This document shows, piece by piece, positions 11,588 to 22,856 of a stretch of DNA of 64,000 nt. Under the pieces are notes generated by a model, which saw only the letters and a list, made by a program, of their open reading frames with translations, searched no databases and was not told the origin of the DNA. Origin of the DNA: Tragulus kanchil (Eukaryota > Chordata > Mammalia > Artiodactyla > Tragulidae); contig JAIOJX010000032.1 in NCBI GenBank assembly GCA_022376925.1, forward strand, positions 202,736,939 to 202,800,938, given 5' to 3'. The position numbers and the translations under genes were made by a program. Within the stretch, counting starts at the first letter, position 1. Each line of letters begins with the position of its first letter.

Positions 11588-11920
11588 TTATATTTTTGGC
11601 TATTCTGGGTTTTCGTAGCTGCCACAGGCTCTTCTCTAGTTGCAGGGAGTGATGGCTACTCTCTAGTCGAGGTGAGCAGGCTTCTCATTGCAGTCACTTC
11701 TCTTGTTGTGGAACTCGGGCTCTAGGACACACAGGCTTCAGTAGTTGCGGCCCATGGGCTCCATAGTTGCGGCTCCAAGGCTCTAGAGCATGTGCTCAGT
11801 AGTTGCGGTTCACAGGCTTCGTTGCTCCGCAGCGTGTGGGATCTTCCCCAATCAGGCATCACACCCATGTCTCTTGCATTGGCAGGAGAACTCTTTACTA
11901 CTGAGCTACGAGGGAAGCCT
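11588..11920 (-). mobile_element. Long CHR-type SINE, duplicate in D5
   Basis: Same element as at 10552-10884, with two single-base differences ('caggcatcac' and 'gaagcctag'). Confidence 0.8.
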
Positions 11921-12699
11921 AGAAAAGTGTTCTTATCATCTGCATTCTGGGACTAGAAGAGAGGAAGCAACATGTCCATGTTCACACCTCTGCTAAGTGG
12001 CCGGGTTTGGGCCATGGTAGTAAGGAGTGGCTAGAAAGTCCTTTCTACCCCATCCATTGCACAGAAGGGGAGCCAATGTTTCTGGCGGATCTCCGCCTCT
12101 GCCCTGTGAAAGGCAGTTATTGGGCTTGTGCGGCTTTCGGCTGTCGAGGGGGGCTTCCTGTGAACAGGGCAGAGCGCCCAGTCAGACTACAAGACAAATG
12201 GGCGGCATATGTGCTCCAGATCAGCACACAATGGGCTTGTTATGTTGCATCTGCCAGCAATGAAATAACGCTCTATTACTATTGCAGGAGGCAGAGAATA
12301 AATAAACACAACGTTTGAGTCTGGGTTCTAAGGTTGTTTATTTGTTCATGCTGATCCCTTCTCTTTGGTGTAACGGCCCTTTGGGACCATTAGATCTGAG
12401 GTGTGAGGGTTTTAATCCCACAGAGTCAGATCAGCAGGTGCCCATAGGCCCTCATCCTCTCAAGGAATCTTGAATGTTGTGTTATGTCCCGCTCACCAAA
12501 GACCCTTGTACCACCTGTTGGTGCTGTAGGGAGACAGAGTGAGTGATGGGACAGTGGAGGCATCCCTGGAGATGAGAGAGAGGCGCCCTGGGCTGTCCTC
12601 ACCTGCCACAGGCAGACCACGGAGACCATCAAATTCTGAGATTTCAGCCGAGTCAGGACTGAAGGAGCATCTTGGTAGTGTTTGGTGGAAATGCAAAAG

Positions 12700-12872
12700 C
12701 AGTGTCCGAGTGTGCATCAGACTCCAGGGCCTCCTAGTGGCATGAATGGCTGGGCCCCGCCGCTGAGTTTCTGCTTCAGCAGGTCTGGGTGGGATCCGAG
12801 AATCTGCATCTCTAACGGGTTCCCAGGTGAGGCATGGCTGATCCAGAACTTCACTTTGAGAATCACTATGGT
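12700..12872 (+). mobile_element. MER5-like hAT relic
   Basis: The order 'gtgtgcatcagactccagggcc', 'gctgggccccgccgctgagtttctg', 'gatccgagaatctgcatctctaacgggttcccaggtga' and 'ttcactttgagaatcact' is MER5-group. The right third is repeated at 13982-14026 by D6. Confidence 0.7.
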
Positions 12873-12882
12873 AAAGCATATG

Positions 12883-13085
12883 GGATCTTCCTGGTGGCTC
12901 AGATAGTAAAGACTGCCTGCCGTGCCAGAGACCTGGGTTTGATCCCTGAGTTGGGAAAATCCCCAGAAAAGGGAATGGTTACCCACTCCAGTATTCTTGC
13001 CTGAAAATCCCCTGGACAGAAGAGTCTGGCAGGCTACAGTCCATGGGGTTATAAAAGGTTGGACACAACCTAGTGACTAACACTA
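12883..13085 (+). mobile_element. Bov-tA SINE
   Basis: The tRNA-Glu-like head 'cttcctggtggctcagatagtaaag' is followed by 'ccactccagtattcttgcctg', 'ctacagtccatggggtt', 'ttggacacaacctagtgactaac'. The second half is the BovB-derived tail that defines Bov-tA and marks the sequence as ruminant. The copy is moderately diverged. Confidence 0.92.
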
Positions 13086-13244
13086 TCACGTACTAAAGCA
13101 TACTTTTTGGAAAGATAAAACTAGTTCTCATACATGTATAAAATGAATATAAATCTTTTGTTATATATGGGATTTATTTGTTATATATGGGAGAACTAGG
13201 AAGTTGTTAAATCAGTTAAGGGGGGAATTTGAACAGGTCTATAT

Positions 13245-13498
13245 AATCAGTAATATTGAAATGAATTTGCCAATGGATGTAAAACTAGCCTGCCAGGCTC
13301 CTTTGTCCATATAATTTTCCAAGTAGGAATACTGGAATGTGTTGCTATTTGCTCCTCCAGGGGATCTTCCCAACCCAGGATTCAAACCTGTGTCTCCTAC
13401 ATCTCCTGCATTGCAGGCGGATTCTTTACCACTGAGCCACTCAGGAACCCACACAATCAGTAATATTGAAATGAATTTGCCAATGGATGTAAAACTAG
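13245..13498 (-). mobile_element. Bov-tA fragment between 44-bp direct repeats
   Basis: The Bov-tA portion is 13289-13454, reversed, and contains head, B-box region and part of the tail. It is flanked by a perfect 44-bp direct repeat at 13245-13288 and 13455-13498. That is far longer than the usual 7-20-bp L1-type target duplication. The D6 duplicate is at 14399-14652. Confidence 0.88.
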
Positions 13499-14036
13499 TT
13501 ACTAGCAGGTAGTGAACTGGAATGGGGTTAGTTTTTCTAAACACTAGTGTATCTATACAGGGGAAAAAAATGTGCATTTCTGTGGCTAAGAAACATTTGC
13601 ATTACTCTTAGTTTTTCTGCAACTCAACTTCTATCCTTACAAGGTTGTCAACTAGCCAAGTCTATAGAAAGACAACCGCAGGTCTGCACCTTTGTGGAAT
13701 CAGATTATCTCCAGAGAGCCCCTTGATCATTTGGAGGGATTGTGGAGCCAAAGCTTGCCAAGCGCCGCCCCCAGAGTTTCTGCCAGGATTAAAGAGATGT
13801 TGAGCTCTTAAGAAGACTTTCAGCCAGCCTTCTTGTTCTTTGCCCCACCTTCTCCCTCACCTCACTGATGCCTAATATTTGGGGCAAGCTGCGTTCCTTC
13901 TTTCCCTAGCACTATGTAAGTGTTTAACTTTCTCTACCAGCTCAGCCATTGGCATAATTGGCCACTTACTTTCCGGTATCCTGAGGCATGGCTGATCCAG
14001 AACTTCACTTTGAGAATCACTATGGTAAAGCATATG

Positions 14037-14239
14037 GGATCTTCCTGGTGGCTCAGATAGTAAAGACTGCCTGCCGTGCCAGAGACCTGGGTTTGATCCC
14101 TGAGTTGGGAAAATCCCCAGAAAAGGGAATGGTTACCCACTCCAGTATTCTTGCCTGAAAATCCCCTGGACAGAAGAGTCTGGCAGGCTACAGTCCATGG
14201 GGTTATAAAAGGTTGGACACAACCTAGTGACTAACACTA
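14037..14239 (+). mobile_element. Bov-tA SINE, duplicate in D6
   Basis: Same insertion as at 12883-13085, repeated by D6. Confidence 0.92.
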
Positions 14240-14398
14240 TCACGTACTAAAGCATACTTTTTGGAAAGATAAAACTAGTTCTCATACATGTATAAAATGA
14301 ATATAAATCTTTTGTTATATATGGGATTTATTTGTTATATATGGGAGAACTAGGAAGTTGTTAAATCAGTTAAGGGGGGAATTTGAACAGGTCTATAT

Positions 14399-14652
14399 AA
14401 TCAGTAATATTGAAATGAATTTGCCAATGGATGTAAAACTAGCCTGCCAGGCTCCTTTGTCCATATAATTTTCCAAGTAGGAATACTGGAATGTGTTGCT
14501 ATTTGCTCCTCCAGGGGATCTTCCCAACCCAGGATTCAAACCTGTGTCTCCTACATCTCCTGCATTGCAGGCGGATTCTTTACCACTGAGCCACTCAGGA
14601 ACCCACACAATCAGTAATATTGAAATGAATTTGCCAATGGATGTAAAACTAG
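14399..14652 (-). mobile_element. Bov-tA fragment with 44-bp repeats, duplicate in D6
   Basis: Same as 13245-13498, repeated by D6. SINE part 14443-14608. Confidence 0.88.
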
Positions 14653-15679
14653 TTACTAGCAGGTAGTGAACTGGAATGGGGTTAGTTTTTCTAAACACTA
14701 GTGTATCTATACAGGGGAAAAAAATGTGCATTTCTGTGGCTAAGAAACATTTGCATTACTCTTAGTTTTTCTGCAACTCAACTTCTATCCTTACAAGGTT
14801 GTCAACTAGCCAAGTCTATAGAAAGACAACCGCAGGTCTGCACCTTTGTGGAATCAGATTATCTCCAGAGAGCCCCTTGATCATTTGGAGGGATTGTGGA
14901 GCCAAAGCTTGCCAAGCGCCGCCCCCAGAGTTTCTGCCAGGATTAAAGAGATGTTGAGCTCTTAAGAAGACTTTCAGCCAGCCTTCTTGTTCTTTGCCCC
15001 ACCTTCTCCCTCACCTCACTGATGCCTAATATTTGGGGCAAGCTGCGTTCCTTCTTTCCCTAGCACTATGTAAGTGTTTAACTTTCTCTACCAGCTCAGC
15101 CATTGGCTAATTGGCCACTTACTTTCCGGTATCCAGTGTTTGTTGCTATCACTTCCTCTCCTGTTGCTCTGTCATCCTGAGTCTGTGATTCCCTCTTTTA
15201 AAAATCCACACCCCTTTATTACCATTTTTGTAGCGTTTCAGAAGGAAGCAGCTCACACCGCATCCCTCATCTGGCCTCCTGGGCCCCGTCACGGCACTCT
15301 GGGGTGTTCTGTGGCCTGATTATCATCGTGCCTGTTTTATAAGTGAGGAAACAGTCTCAGACCTTGCCTGACCAAGAATCTGCTTTTTCAGAGCCCGTTC
15401 CATTCCAGGCTTTTTCCGTAAAAGATAGCTCTAGCACATTCTGGTGTTCCAAAGCAGTTTGCAGCATTTCTCTTATTGGCTCCTCTTTCCAGTCCAGTGA
15501 GGCAGGCCTGAGAGTCTCTTTTTTATGACTGTGAAGACTGAGATCAGAAAGGGAAGGGGACTCAGCCAAGGTCATACAGCTTAATGTGCTTTGAGCCCAC
15601 TATTTCCAAGTTCAAGTTCAGGGCCCTTCCTCCTGCTGACTCTGGGACAACTTTAAAGACATCGTCAGATGATAAAACA

Positions 15680-15682
<3 letters not shown>

Positions 15683-15721
<39 letters not shown>
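15683..15721. repeat. (TG)n microsatellite at the end of a SINE
   Basis: About 19 uninterrupted TG units lie directly at the 3' end of the reversed Bov-tA at 15722. The Bov-tA end 'gactaacac' supplies an AC seed, which explains the tract. The D7 duplicate is at 16825-16863. Confidence 0.97.
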
Positions 15722-15723
<2 letters not shown>

Positions 15724-15924
15724 AGTTGCTCAGTCATGTCTGACTCTTTGTGATCCCATGGACTATATATAGCCTGCCAGGTTCCTCTGTCCATGGGATT
15801 CTCCAGGCAAGAACACTGGAGTGGGTTGCCATGCCCTCCTCCAGGGGATCTTCCTGATCCAGGGATCAAACCCGGATCTTCAGCACTTGGGCAGACTCTT
15901 TACTGTCTGACCACCAGGAAGCCC
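15722..15924 (-). mobile_element. Bov-tA SINE
   Basis: Reversed Bov-tA: 'gctcagtcatgtctgactctttg' (BovB-derived end) through 'ctccaggcaagaacactggagtgggttgcc' to the tRNA-like head ending in 'ccaccaggaagccc'. With the TG tract it lies between 8-bp copies of 'aaacatcc' at 15675-15682 and 15927-15934. Confidence 0.93.
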
Positions 15925-16821
15925 TGAAACATCCAGTTACTCTACCTATATTTGTGCCTGCTGTGCACCTGAAACCACACTGGGTTCTGGGCTTATGATG
16001 AAACGAGATGCCTGAGAGTAGCAGATGTTGCCGGTGCCCATGCCTGAGAGTATTGCCATGCGCATAGGGGGTTTCTGCCAGGATTAAAGAGATGTTGAGC
16101 TCTTAAGAAGACTTTCAGCCAGCCTTCTTGTTCTTTGCCCCACCTTCTCCCTCACCTCACTGATGCCTAATATTTGGGGCAAGCTGCGTTCCTTCTTTCC
16201 CTAGCACTATGTAAGTGTTTAACTTTCTCTACCAGCTCAGCCATTGGCTAATTGGCCACTTACTTTCCGGTATCCAGTGTTTGTTGCTATCACTTCCTCT
16301 CCTGTTGCTCTGTCATCCTGAGTCTGTGATTCCCTCTTTTAAAAATCCACACCCCTTTATTACCATTTTTGTAGCGTTTCAGAAGGAAGCAGCTCACACC
16401 GCATCCCTCATCTGGCCTCCTGGGCCCCGTCCACGGCACTCTGGGGTGTTCTGTGGCCTGATTATCATCGTGCCTGTTTTATAAGTGAGGAAACAGTCTC
16501 AGACCTTGCCTGACCAAGAATCTGCTTTTTCAGAGCCCGTTCCATTCCAGGCTTTTTCCGTAAAAGATAGCTCTAGCACATTCTGGTGTTCCAAAGCAGT
16601 TTGCAGCATTTCTCTTATTGGCTCCTCTTTCCAGTCCAGTGAGGCAGGCCTGAGAGTCTCTTTTTTATGACTGTGAAGACTGAGATCAGAAAGGGAAGGG
16701 GACTCAGCCAAGGTCATACAGCTTAATGTGCTTTGAGCCCACTATTTCCAAGTTCAAGTTCAGGGCCCTTCCTCCTGCTGACTCTGGGACAACTTTAAAG
16801 ACATCGTCAGATGATAAAACA

Positions 16822-16824
<3 letters not shown>

Positions 16825-16865
<41 letters not shown>

Positions 16866-17068
16866 AGTTGCTCAGTCATGTCTGACTCTTTGTGATCCCA
16901 TGGACTATATATAGCCTGCCAGGTTCCTCTGTCCATGGGATTCTCCAGGCAAGAACACTGGAGTGGGTTGCCATGCCCTCCTCCAGGGGATCTTCCTGAT
17001 CCAGGGATCAAACCCGGATCTTCAGCACTTCGGGCAGACTCTTTACTGTCTGACCACCAGGGAAGCCC
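16825..17068 (-). mobile_element. Bov-tA SINE plus (TG)n, duplicate in D7
   Basis: (TG)n at 16825-16863 and Bov-tA at 16864-17068, the D7 copy of 15683-15924. Confidence 0.93.
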
Positions 17069-17182
17069 TGAAACATCCAGTTACTCTACCTATATTTGTG
17101 CCTGCTGTGCACCTGAAACCACACTGGGTTCTGGGCTTATGATGAAACGAGATGCCTGAGAGTAGCAGATGTTGCCGGTGCC

Positions 17183-18315
17183 GCCCACATCCCCGTCTCC
17201 CACCTCAGAGGCCATTTGCAGATATCTTCTGTCCATGCGCATGACCTCCTGCTTCTCTCTGGCTGAAATGCCAGGGAGTGAAGGTCCTCAGAGTGACCCT
17301 TGAATAATGAGGGGCGGGGTTTGGTGGATAAGCCCCTGAGCGTCCTGTACTTTAAGGCACATTTTATACAGCCTCTATGAGGGGCCCCAGGACTGAGCCT
17401 CAGTTGCCTAGTTTTACCTTCCCCCTAGTTAACAAACCCTGGCTTCCTCCTTTCCTGTCATTTCCCCATTTTGCTCACCAGTGCCTCCTGGGATCCATTT
17501 GTCCATAAGCAACCTGCTCTCCAATCCTTAACTTAGGGTTTGCTTTTGGGGGAAAACCAAACTTAAGACCCGGGGCTTTTAAAATCCTATTCCATGTCCT
17601 TTTTCCCCTTCCCTGAGGACACAGACATCTCTCTCCTCAATGGTACAAGCTGCAGGAAGGAAAGGACAGTGCAGTTCACTGCTGTATCTCGGGTGCTTAA
17701 AAGACTGTTTGGCATATGGTGCATGCTCAAAAAAATATGTGTTGATTCAATGAATAATGAGTATTGTGACACTGACCCTGAGAGAGAGGCGTCTAAGAGA
17801 CTGTAGTGATGGGGTAAAAAGTAGCGTCTTCCTCCTTTTCTGTGTTTTGTAAAGGCTGTTAATATCCTGAAGATTTCGTTCTTGGCCATTGCCTCCTCCA
17901 GACTGGCGAGAAGAGGAAGGAGCTGGGAACCCGAGCTGCGGTCTGTGGCAGGCAGCGCGTGGCAGGAGGCGGAGGGTGCCTGTGAGGCTGGGCTCCGAGC
18001 AGAGCAGCGGCTGTGAGTCACCAGCTCAGACTCAGAGGCAGCTGAAAGTGAGGGCATGGGCACTGCCAGGGGCTGTTCCCAGGGAGAAGCCAGCTCTGGC
18101 CTTAGTCTGTTCTGTGCGGGGAATTCCGGAGCAGATGGGCGGGGGCGGAGAAGCTGAAGCAGAGCCTGGGCCCCACTGAGGGCCGGTCTACACTAGCCTT
18201 CCGCAGTAGTCTCAGGAGCTCATAGATTAAATGAGGTCTTGTATCAAGGGTCTCGAGTGCCTGAGTTTTGATGGAAGGGTGTGCTTTTTGAGCTCTTTTT
18301 CCTCCTGAGGCCATC
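17183..18315. other. Repeat-poor stretch with a GC-rich block
   Basis: No mobile element is recognised. The block 17895-18190 is GC-rich with CpGs, a TGAGTCA (AP-1-type) word near 18014 and a GGGGCGG word near 18141. This could be a regulatory region or an untranslated exon, but nothing decides it. The minus-strand frame over 17587-18063 is serine-rich and not recognisable as a protein. Confidence 0.35.
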
Positions 18316-18798
18316 TGGTGGCTACTGGGTAAAATTCAAAGACTGAGAAGCTGTTTTTTTTCTAAGAGTTTATTCCAGGACAGTAATTCTCTTGTTGGCC
18401 TCTGGTGTCACTTTTTTTTTGAGGGGGCTGGGCACTGTTCTTGGTTCTTTAGTTTCAGCATCTCAGTTAATCAATAGCTGTTGGGAAAGATGCCTTATGA
18501 GTATGTAGAAACCTGGCTTTCCAAAATGATGTGTTCAGTAGTGTTGGTGAGAAAGAATATCTCAGATTTGCATAAAGTTTTTTATGTTGCAAACTATCCC
18601 CCCCCCAAAAAAAACTCTCTCCAGACATTATTTTTAGTCAATACCTCTAGTATCTGCCCATTACGATTGCCTAAAACATTGCCTATCACATCTGTCACCT
18701 GACAAAACATGCAAAAGACCCCTTCACTGGAAGCAACATATCGTTATTGAAAGAAATTAGAGAAAACCTAAATAAATGGAGGGCTAGACCATGCTCAG

Positions 18799-18990
18799 CC
18801 CTTCCTCAGTGGCTCAGATGGTCAAGAATCTGCCTGCAATCAGGGGAGACCTGGGTTGAAAATATCCCCTGGAGAAAGAAACGGCAACCCATTCCAGTAT
18901 TCTTGCCTGGAGAATCCCATGGACACAGGAGCCTGGCGGGCTCCATGGGGTTGCAGAGAGTCGGACATGACTGAACGACTAACGCTTTCA
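18799..18990 (+). mobile_element. Bov-tA SINE
   Basis: The head 'cttcctcagtggctcagatgg' is followed by 'aacccattccagtattcttgcctggagaatcccatggac' and 'gagtcggacatgactgaacgactaac'. This is a relatively well-preserved Bov-tA. Its end lacks a long A tail, as is typical of the family. Confidence 0.93.
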
Positions 18991-19922
18991 CTTCTTTCAT
19001 AAATTAAAAATCCCTGCTTAAAGGCTGACTTTGTAAAATCAGACCTTGAGTCTCTACAGACTTCACAGTTGGGCAAAGATCACCAGCTGATGACGCAGTG
19101 GTGCCACGGGTGAAACTCTAGAAGTGCTGCCTAGCCTTCCCACAGTCACCAAAGCCTGCCCTCTCTGTCTATATGGTTGTCAGATCAGGTCAGCGAACGA
19201 CTGGCACAGAGCTAACCATTTCTGTCCTAGAGAAACAAAGCCGGTGTGGGTCCAGTGTGTCATCTTTGTATGTGGAGGACGGAGTGTGGACCCATTCACT
19301 TTGGTAAGCAGGAGAGAGACATTGTTCTGAGAATCAGAAGGTTTGTCTTGTGGTGGGTTACAGCAGGAAGCCATCTGATGGCTAGACCAGACTGTGTCCG
19401 ATGAGGGTGACTTAATGTCCCTGGAAGGCATTTGGTGGCTACTGGGTAAAATTCAAAGACTGAGAAGCTGTTTTTTTTCTAAGAGTTTATTCCAGGACAG
19501 TAATTCTCTTGTTGGCCTCTGGTGTCACTTTTTTTTTGAGGGGGGGGGGGGGGCGGGGCACTGTTCTTGGTTCTTTAGTTTCAGCATCTCAGTTAATCAA
19601 TAGCTGTTGGGAAAGATGCCTTATGAGTATGTAGAAACCTGGCTTTCCAAAATGATGTGTTCAGTAGTGTTGGTGAGAAAGAATATCTCAGATTTGCATA
19701 AAGTTTTTTATGTTGCAAACTATCCCCCCCCCAAAAAAAACTCTCTCCAGACATTATTTTTAGTCAATACCTCTAGTATCTGCCCATTACGATTGCCTAA
19801 AACATTGCCTATCACATCTGTCACCTGACAAAACATGCAAAAGACCCCTTCACTGGAAGCAACATATCGTTATTGAAAGAAATTAGAGAAACCTAAATAA
19901 ATGGAGGGCTAGACCATGCTCA

Positions 19923-20113
19923 GCCCTTCCTCAGTGGCTCAGATGGTCAAGAATCTGCCTGCAATCAGGGAGACCTGGGTTGAAAATATCCCCTGGAGAA
20001 AGAAACGGCAACCCATTCCAGTATTCTTGCCTGGAGAATCCCATGGACACAGGAGCCTGGCGGGCTCCATGGGGTTGCAGAGAGTCGGACATGACTGAAC
20101 GACTAACGCTTTC
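19923..20113 (+). mobile_element. Bov-tA SINE, duplicate in D8
   Basis: Same insertion as at 18799-18990, repeated by D8. Confidence 0.93.
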
Positions 20114-20654
20114 ACTTCTTTCATAAATTAAAAATCCCTGCTTAAAGGCTGACTTTGTAAAATCAGACCTTGAGTCTCTACAGACTTCACAGTTGGGCAA
20201 AGATCACCAGCTGATGACGCAGTGGTGCCACAGGTGAAACTCTAGAAGTGCTGCCTAGCCTTCCCACAGTCACCAAAGCCTGCCCTCTCTGTCTATATGG
20301 TTGTCAGATCAGGTCAGCGAACGACTGGCACAGAGCTAACCATTTCTGTCCTAGAGAAACAAAGCCGGTGTGGGTCCAGTGTGTCATCTTTGTATGTGGA
20401 GGACGGAGTGTGGACCCATTCACTTTGGTAAGCAGGAGAGAGACATTGTTCTGAGAATCAGAAGGTTTGTCTTGTGGTGGGTTACAGCAGGAAGCCAACT
20501 GATGGCTAGACCAGACTGTGTCCGATGAGGGTGACTTAATGTCCCTGGAAGGCATTGCCTCCAGAGGCTGCATTTAGTGTTTTTTGTGTTGCAATTCCAT
20601 CAAAGAAGCCATTTACTTATGCTTACCAATTTCTTTTGTTCATGTCGGTTTATT

Positions 20655-20991
20655 TATTTATTTATTTGGGGTTATTCTGGGTCTTCACTGCTGCCACAGG
20701 CTCTTCTGTAGTTGCAGGGAGTGGGGGCTCCTCTCTAGTTGAAGTGAGCAGGATTCTTGTTGCAGTGACTTCTCTTGTGGAACTCGGGCTCTAGGGCACA
20801 GGAGCTTCAGTAGTTGCAGCACAGGGGCTCAATAGTTGTGACTCCGGGGGTCTAGAGCACGGGCTCAACGGTCGTGGCTCACAGGCTTAGGTGCTCCGCA
20901 TTATGTGGGATCTTCCTGGATCAGGGATTGAACCTGTGTCTCCTGCATTGGCGGGAGAACTCTTCACCACTGAGCTACCAGGGAAGCCCAC
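20655..20991 (-). mobile_element. Long CHR-type SINE
   Basis: Reversed element with an A-rich tail (here (TTTA)n at 20648-20668) and a body with 'agttgcag...gggctc' repeats. The tRNA-like head ends 'ccactgagctaccagggaagccc'. No clear target duplication. Confidence 0.82.
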
Positions 20992-20994
20992 ACA

Positions 20995-21900
20995 TAGTTT
21001 TTCATTATGATGAAAGAAAAAGTCCTCAGTATGAAAAATTTAGAAAATCCAGTCAGACAAAAGGAAGGAAATAAAAATCAAGTAATTCCATATCACATAG
21101 TCTAGGAAGTATAAAGCCTAGGGCCTGCAAATGTTTTCATTTCAATTTCTCTTAAAATAAGAAGAAACGAGCACAGTAACAATGAACATATAACAATGAA
21201 TCTACTGTGGATTCTATTCATCTTTATCCCAGTGCCATCAAAAATATAATTTCAGGGCTTTCCTGGTAGTTCAGTGGTTAAGAATCCATCTGCCAGTGCA
21301 GGGGACACAGGTTCCATCCCCTGTGGGTCGGGAGGATCCCACATGCTGAGGGGCAACTAGGCCAGTGCACCGCAACTGCTGAAGCCCACACTCTGGGACC
21401 CATGAGTCACAACTTTTTTTGTGAAAGAATACATCTGTGAAGGCAGAATTTCCTAAGGTCCACAAAAGTCATAATGTGATGCTGGTATAAATATTGACTT
21501 TTTATATTTTGTTGCATTATCTCCTGGTGCGCGTATATCTTATTCACCTAGTGCACGTTTATACAGATGTGTATTTATACTGTTTTTACAAAAATAAAAA
21601 AAATAAATTTGCTCATATATTGTTCTTAAACGCGCCTTTCCACATCATCAAATGTTCTTCAAAAATGTTTTTTAATTTGCATGAAATACAAAATGTTTTA
21701 TTATAAAAATAGCACTTTCAACATACCTCTTAATTCCTGCATAGTATCCTAATGAGTGGAACCTATTTTTGTTGTTTCCAGAATTTTGCTGTCATAAATG
21801 ATAGTAGGATAGTCATTCTTCCAGCAGAATCACTGAATTTATCCTTGATTATTTCCTTAAATTCCTACATGCATCATTTTGAAATGTCATACATGATATG
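20995..21900 (+). mobile_element. Old LINE-like fragment interrupted by a SINE
   Basis: The parts at 20995-21250 ('gaaaatccagtcagacaaaagg', 'aaaaatcaagtaattcc') and 21415-21900 ('catcaaatgttcttcaaaaatg', 'tgcatagtatcctaatgagtgg', 'gttgtttccagaattttgctgtcataaatgatag') read like an old L1M-type 3' region. The family call is uncertain and no coding capacity remains. Confidence 0.45.
21254..21413 (+). mobile_element. CHR-type SINE fragment
   Basis: The head 'gggctttcctggtagttcagtggttaag' and the B-box region are followed by the first part of the long CHR body ('caactgctgaagccc'). It is truncated on the 3' side and sits inside an older LINE-like repeat. Confidence 0.8.
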
Positions 21901-22856
21901 TATTTTTACAGTGGATGAAGCTGAGTGCAGCATGGGTATTTTATGACAGCCCCTGTAGGACACCCCAGGACTGTGTCTTACTTTGGGGACCCTGAAGCAG
22001 GCTCTCCTTGCTTCAGGAGGAATACGTGTGAGTGTGTGATCACAGGAGCCTGGGGAACCACTGTGTGCTCAGGTCCCATCTGAGTGTGTGATGGAAACTC
22101 GGTAACTATTAGTCAAGTGAACAAATGGATGAATGTGTAGTTGGAGTATATGGCAGTTCAGGCATATTACATTTCTTTGTATTAAGTCATCTTGGTTTAT
22201 CCCACATGTTGAACTGGTGGGAAGTCAAATTTCACTGATTATTGGGTCTCCCCGCAGCATGTGTCTTTTTCCGGGTTTTACAAAGATCTTAAAAACTGTA
22301 AGCTCTAAAACCTCATCTGAAATACTGTGCTTGTTCTGAGTCCCACTGGCTACTCTGAGACTCCCGCGTCTCTGTTGTATGTCCCTTTGGGACCTTGCCG
22401 TGTCTGTGCCACATCTGGGTCAAAAGGACTCCTGAGAAGATCTGAAGCTTAGGTGTCTGGGGCTCAGCCACCTGAGGCATACCAGTTAGCCATCCGTCCT
22501 GTCGGACCTCTCTGGAAAGAGAAGCAAGGCTCCACACTGCAGACTGGAAGATTTCTCTCTTGCTGCTCTTCCTTCCCTGTGAGAACATGTCTCTTCACTA
22601 CCTTTCCTTAGTTTTTATGTCTCCCCCGTTCAACTCTTGCATCCCTTTCCCAAAAGTAAAGGAGGCATCATTTTGAAGCTCTCTTGTTTTCTGTTCTTCA
22701 GAATTCAGAAGGCAAGCAATTTCAAAGGGCCTGGCTTCTGGCTCAAAATCAGAGGAAGGATGACTAGAGTGGAGAGCAAACCTAAGCTAAAATCTGCTGA
22801 GGATGGAATCATGAAATGTTGATGTTAACAGCAACACCTTAAAAAAGAGACTCCTC
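21901..22856. other. Unclassified unique-looking DNA
   Basis: I see no gene, RNA gene or clear repeat in this stretch. The C/T-rich part at 22600-22700 has splice-acceptor-like pyrimidine tracts but no exon can be defended. Confidence 0.4.

Larger units (their letters stand above)
10187..12236. repeat. Tandem duplication D5
   Basis: Copy 1 is 10187-11199 and copy 2 is 11223-12236, offset 1,036-1,037. The 23 bases between them (11200-11222) resemble a deleted version of the left flank of copy 1 ('attgat...atct...caat'). D4 copy 2 and D5 copy 1 overlap by 297 bp, so bases 10187-10483 are present three times. Confidence 0.95.
12828..15134. repeat. Tandem duplication D6
   Basis: Copy 1 is 12828-13981 (1,154) and copy 2 is 13982-15134 (1,153). 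They abut with no shared or extra base. I see one difference, 'ggcataattgg' against 'ggctaattgg', close to the right end of copy 1. Confidence 0.97.
14930..17182. repeat. Tandem duplication D7
   Basis: Copy 1 is 14930-16038 and copy 2 is 16071-17182, offset rising from 1,141 to 1,144. Copy 1 lacks single bases relative to copy 2 ('cgtcacgg' against 'cgtccacgg', 'cttggg' against 'cttcggg', 'caggaag' against 'cagggaag'). The 32 bases 16039-16070 repeat 'catgcctgagagta' from just upstream. D6 copy 2 and D7 copy 1 overlap by 205 bp. Confidence 0.95.
18316..20556. repeat. Tandem duplication D8
   Basis: Copy 1 is 18316-19432 (1,117) and copy 2 is 19433-20556 (1,124). They abut directly. Differences are mainly homopolymer lengths: a G run near 18422 is five bases in copy 1 but about fourteen at 19539-19552. 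There are also single A and G losses in copy 2 and two substitutions. Confidence 0.96.

Noticed and set aside
8255..12236. CRISPR-like or satellite array
   Set aside because: The units are about 1.1 kb, differ between loci and contain ordinary mammalian repeats. There is no short repeat-spacer pattern and no shared satellite monomer.
12883..14239. Two independent Bov-tA insertions
   Set aside because: Their flanks are identical for 1.15 kb, so they are one insertion duplicated by D6.
17587..18063. 158-codon minus-strand frame
   Set aside because: Serine-rich, no recognisable domain, no splice context. Explained by the GC-rich block.
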